Shown piece after piece: positions 61,860 to 64,000 of a stretch of DNA of 64,000 bases (position 1 is its first letter; the number at the start of each line of letters is the position of its first letter). The notes below the pieces were generated by a model. The model worked only from the letters and a program-made list of their open reading frames with translations, did not search any database and was not told where the DNA came from. The DNA is from SZUA-430 sp040080835. GTDB lineage: Bacteria; Pseudomonadota; Alphaproteobacteria; Micropepsales; Micropepsaceae. The stretch lies in NCBI GenBank assembly GCA_040080835.1, contig JBEBHP010000010.1, positions 108,669 to 172,668 on the forward strand, read 5' to 3'. The translations under genes were made by a program, and so were the position numbers.

Positions 61860-62663
61860 ATGAGCAAGGACAACCGCAAAGACGGCGGCAAAGATGGTGG
61901 CAAGCTGCCTGACAAGGAATATGACGAGCAGCTCTATGCCCTGCATGTCGAACTGGTGAAGTTCCAGCGCCAACTCATCGATGAAAGGCTCAAGATCGCT
62001 GTTGTTGTTGAAGGCCGGGACGGGGCGGGCAAGGACGGCACGATCAAGCGCATCATTGAACACCTCAGCCCGCGCGACACACGCGTCGTGGCGCTCGGCA
62101 AGCCGACCGAGAGAGATCAAAGTTCCTGGTACTTCCAAAGATACACCGCGCACCTTCCTGCAGGCGCAGAATTCGTGCTGTTCAATCGCTCATGGTACAA
62201 CCGTGCCGGTGTCGAGCGTGTGATGAAATTCTGCAACGACGAAGAATACCGCAGCTTTCTGAAGGAAGCACCGCAGTTTGAATCCATGCTGGTTCGATCC
62301 GGCATCAAGCTCGTGAAGTACTATCTCGATATCTCAAAGGACGAGCAGAAAAGCCGCCTCGAAGACCGGCGCGAGGATCCCCTGAAGCAGTGGAAGATCA
62401 GTCCGATCGATGCGATCGCTGTAAAGAAGTGGAAGGAGTACTCGGAGGCGCGCAATGCGATGCTCATGCACACAAGCCATGATGCTGCGCCCTGGTACAT
62501 CGTGAAGGCGGACCGAAAGAAGCTGGCGCGGCTCAATGTCATCAGGCACCTGCTAAGTGGGCTCGACTACAAGGGCAAGGATGCAAAACTGTTGAAGCCT
62601 GATACCGATGTCGTATTCCGCTTCAGTGAAAAGACCCTGGCGCAAAACCTGCTGGCGCACTGA
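61860..62663 (+). CDS. ppk2: Polyphosphate kinase 2
   Basis: 267 residues from ATG 61860 (MSKDNRKDGGKDGG). The PPK2 core shows Walker A VVVEGRDGAGKDGTIKRI, HLSPRDTRVVALGKPTERD, the lid WYFQRYTAHLPAGAEFVLFNRSWYNRAGVERVM, and YLDISKDEQKSRLEDRREDPLKQWK. One-domain PPK2 enzymes use polyphosphate to make GTP, ATP or related nucleotides. The subclass (I, II or III) cannot be set from sequence alone. The gene has its own ribosome site (GGGG). Confidence 0.95.
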   Translation: MSKDNRKDGGKDGGKLPDKEYDEQLYALHVELVKFQRQLIDERLKIAVVVEGRDGAGKDGTIKRIIEHLSPRDTRVVALGKPTERDQSSWYFQRYTAHLPAGAEFVLFNRSWYNRAGVERVMKFCNDEEYRSFLKEAPQFESMLVRSGIKLVKYYLDISKDEQKSRLEDRREDPLKQWKISPIDAIAVKKWKEYSEARNAMLMHTSHDAAPWYIVKADRKKLARLNVIRHLLSGLDYKGKDAKLLKPDTDVVFRFSEKTLAQNLLAH

Positions 62664-62676
62664 ACGGCGGGCGCAT

Positions 62677-63879
62677 TCAGGCGCGGCGTACGGCGTTGGC
62701 CAGTTCGGTGCGGCTTTTGATTGTGACTCGTCCCAGACCCAGCCAGGAGGCGAGTTCGTTCAGGCTTTGCCTGAGTGGTCGGGCGACTTCAGTGACATCG
62801 ACGCCGTGCTCGGCGTGGCCACCCAGAACCTGCAAGGCATCGCCCTTGCGATCCGACTTGAGGTCCACCCGGGCGACCAGTCTGTCACCCAGCAGGAACG
62901 GCATCACGTAGTAACCCTGCGTGCGCTTGTGCTTGGGCGTGTAGAAGGCGAGCCGATAATGGAAATCGAACAGACGTTCAGTGCGCTGGCGCGCCCAGAT
63001 CAACGAATCGAATGGAGCAATGAGTGCACACGCATCTGTTGCTGACGCCTTTGCTTCGCGGTGCAGATAGGCTTGCTGCTTCCAGCCTTCCACTGCCACT
63101 GGCTGCAAGACGCCCTGCTCGACCAGTTCCTGCGTTCGTGCTTTTGCGTCCGCAAGCGACAGACGAAAATAGTCCCTGAGGTCTGCCTCAGTCGCAATCC
63201 CGAATGCTTTGGCCGCAATTTCGACAAGGGTGCGCTGCGCATCATCTCGTGCCGGATCGGGCAAACCCAGCACTGCGTCAGGAATGACGCGCTCAGGCAA
63301 ATCGTACAGACGTTCGAATCCGCGACGTCCGGCTGATGTAAGCTGACCCGTCCAGAACAGATATTCAACCGCGCGCTTGCCTTCGCTCCAGCCCCACCAT
63401 GTGCCACTCGACTTGCCGCCCTGGGTCAGTTCGCCTGCACCGATTGCGCCCCGATCCCGAATTTCGTCCAGGACCGCACGGATGAAATCGGGCCGTTCGC
63501 GTGCGAGTTTCGAGGGGCCGGCCCACGTGCCCCGGCCGGCGCGTGCTTCGTCCATGCGCCAACGAAACAATTGATGACATTCGACAGGAATGAGCGATGC
63601 CTCGTGTCCCCAATATTCGAAAAGTTTTCTTGGCTTGCTGCAGGAAGCCTTGTCGAGCGCTTTTGTGTCGTAGGGACCCAATCTGGAAAACAACGGCAAA
63701 TAATGAGACCGGACGACGACGTTGACGCTGTCGAGTTGCAGCAGGCCGATCTGCCTGATGGTCTTCAGCAAGAGTGTTGATTTGGGAGGTTCGTTTTTTT
63801 GGGTCGTAAAACCCTGAGCACGCAGCGCAATGCGCCGAGCTTCGGCCAGTGACACAGACATGGAGGCAGTCGCTCGCAT
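62677..63879 (-). CDS. YcaQ-type crosslink-repair DNA glycosylase (winged-helix)
   Basis: 400 residues. The family is marked by the N-terminal IGLLQLDSVNVVVRSHYLPLFSRLGPYD, WGHEASLIPVECHQLFRWRM, and the C-terminal LIAPFDSLIWARQRTERLFDFHYRLAFYTPKHKRTQGYYVMPFLLGDRLVARVDLK, which is nearly unchanged in YcaQ proteins. YcaQ removes interstrand crosslinks and alkylated bases. The methionine at 63861 is an equally possible start; neither has a clear ribosome site. It is convergent with ppk2. Confidence 0.92.
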   Translation of the reverse strand: MRATASMSVSLAEARRIALRAQGFTTQKNEPPKSTLLLKTIRQIGLLQLDSVNVVVRSHYLPLFSRLGPYDTKALDKASCSKPRKLFEYWGHEASLIPVECHQLFRWRMDEARAGRGTWAGPSKLARERPDFIRAVLDEIRDRGAIGAGELTQGGKSSGTWWGWSEGKRAVEYLFWTGQLTSAGRRGFERLYDLPERVIPDAVLGLPDPARDDAQRTLVEIAAKAFGIATEADLRDYFRLSLADAKARTQELVEQGVLQPVAVEGWKQQAYLHREAKASATDACALIAPFDSLIWARQRTERLFDFHYRLAFYTPKHKRTQGYYVMPFLLGDRLVARVDLKSDRKGDALQVLGGHAEHGVDVTEVARPLRQSLNELASWLGLGRVTIKSRTELANAVRRA

Positions 63880-63905
63880 TGTCAGCGGCTATTCGTCTTG
63901 AAAGT

Positions 63906-63950
63906 TGGGTGCAGGGATAGGATTTGAACCTATGACCTTCAGGTTATGAG
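63906..63950 (-). tRNA. 3' half of an initiator tRNA-Met (CAT), probably an attachment-site remnant
   Basis: On the minus strand, CTCATAA (anticodon loop, CAT) is followed by CCTGA, variable AGGTC, T arm ATAGG-TTCAAAT-CCTAT, then CCCTGCACCCA with A72. The 3' half is like an alphaproteobacterial tRNA-fMet. The bases before the loop (CCTAT) do not pair with CCTGA and no D arm is found; the upstream GCAGGG (63991-63996) that could pair with CCCTGC is about 15 bases too far for a normal tRNA. I call it a fragment, not a working gene. Confidence 0.55.
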
Positions 63951-64000
63951 ATAGGTAAACCATGCTACGACGACTTTCGCCAAAATTCGACCCTGCCGCA

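Noticed and set aside
62137..62220. Asn in place of Asp in the PPK2 FNRSWYNRA motif as a sign of inactivity
   Set aside because: I recall that FNRSWYNR occurs in normal PPK2 proteins, so this is not evidence of loss of function.
63906..63998. A complete, functional tRNA-Met at the right edge
   Set aside because: The 3' half is good, but no D arm or pairing 5' anticodon stem exists, and the possible 5' acceptor strand GCAGGG is about 15 bases too far away with an unmatched first pair. I keep it as a fragment only.

Overview
The window is bacterial chromosome, about 58-62 % GC by eye. It points to an alphaproteobacterium: a TIGR01459-type HAD hydrolase gene, a MaoC gene and ribF lie together on one strand, there is a TipF-like membrane EAL protein, and the 3' half of an alphaproteobacterial-type initiator tRNA lies at the right end. 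I cannot fix order or genus. About 60 protein genes are supported. Many have twins on the opposite strand that are only GC-rich frame shadows. I see no transposase, integrase, CRISPR array or rRNA. The one tRNA signal is a 3' fragment.

Layout. 1-4.0 kb: end of a dienelactone hydrolase, a sulfotransferase-like protein, a SRPBCC protein, and a two-gene ABC-2 exporter with a small membrane protein. 4.0-4.7 kb: a DUF559 endonuclease between two copies of a hairpin-rich repeat; a third copy lies at 461-600. 4.7-8.4 kb: HAD hydrolase, MaoC and ribF on the minus strand, plus a TipF-like EAL protein. 8.4-15.6 kb: glutathione peroxidase, amidase, envelope proteins (beta-barrel, OmpA lipoprotein), an SDR, a Crp/Fnr regulator and a VOC protein. 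15.8-18.8 kb: a translationally coupled alpha/beta hydrolase-amidase-GST operon.

18.8-28.3 kb: a probable amine and alanine catabolic block. An omega-amino-acid:pyruvate aminotransferase, alanine dehydrogenase and a beta-lactamase-fold protein run left, and a four-gene polyamine-type ABC importer runs right. Import, transamination onto pyruvate and oxidative recycling of alanine would make a closed scheme. 28.4-34.2 kb: nitronate monooxygenase, a carotenoid oxygenase divergent from a TetR regulator, a CoA transferase and a GNAT. 34.3-44.3 kb: an oligopeptide ABC importer (oppBCDF) and three tandem oppA paralogues, the first two ending in a shared tryptophan-rich tail. 44.3-54.2 kb: a large TonB-dependent receptor, an adenylate cyclase fused to an RDD membrane domain, SppA, a YpfJ-type zinc peptidase, a polysaccharide deacetylase and a Cys-rich secreted protein. 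54.2-64 kb: an HtrA/Deg protease, PfpI-like protein, DUF1203, quinone-oxidoreductase-like enzyme, a secreted C-H-D cysteine-hydrolase candidate, a PadR/HAAS pair, PPK2 and a YcaQ-like glycosylase. The final 100 bases hold the tRNA-fMet 3' fragment, which may be an attachment site of an island lying beyond the window.

The candidates I find most unusual are the cyclase-RDD fusion, the Trp-rich tails on paired OppA proteins, the long disordered extension on the PotA-like ATPase, the 46-bp perfect inverted repeat at 31960-32105, the secreted Cys-His-Asp protein, and the tRNA fragment.
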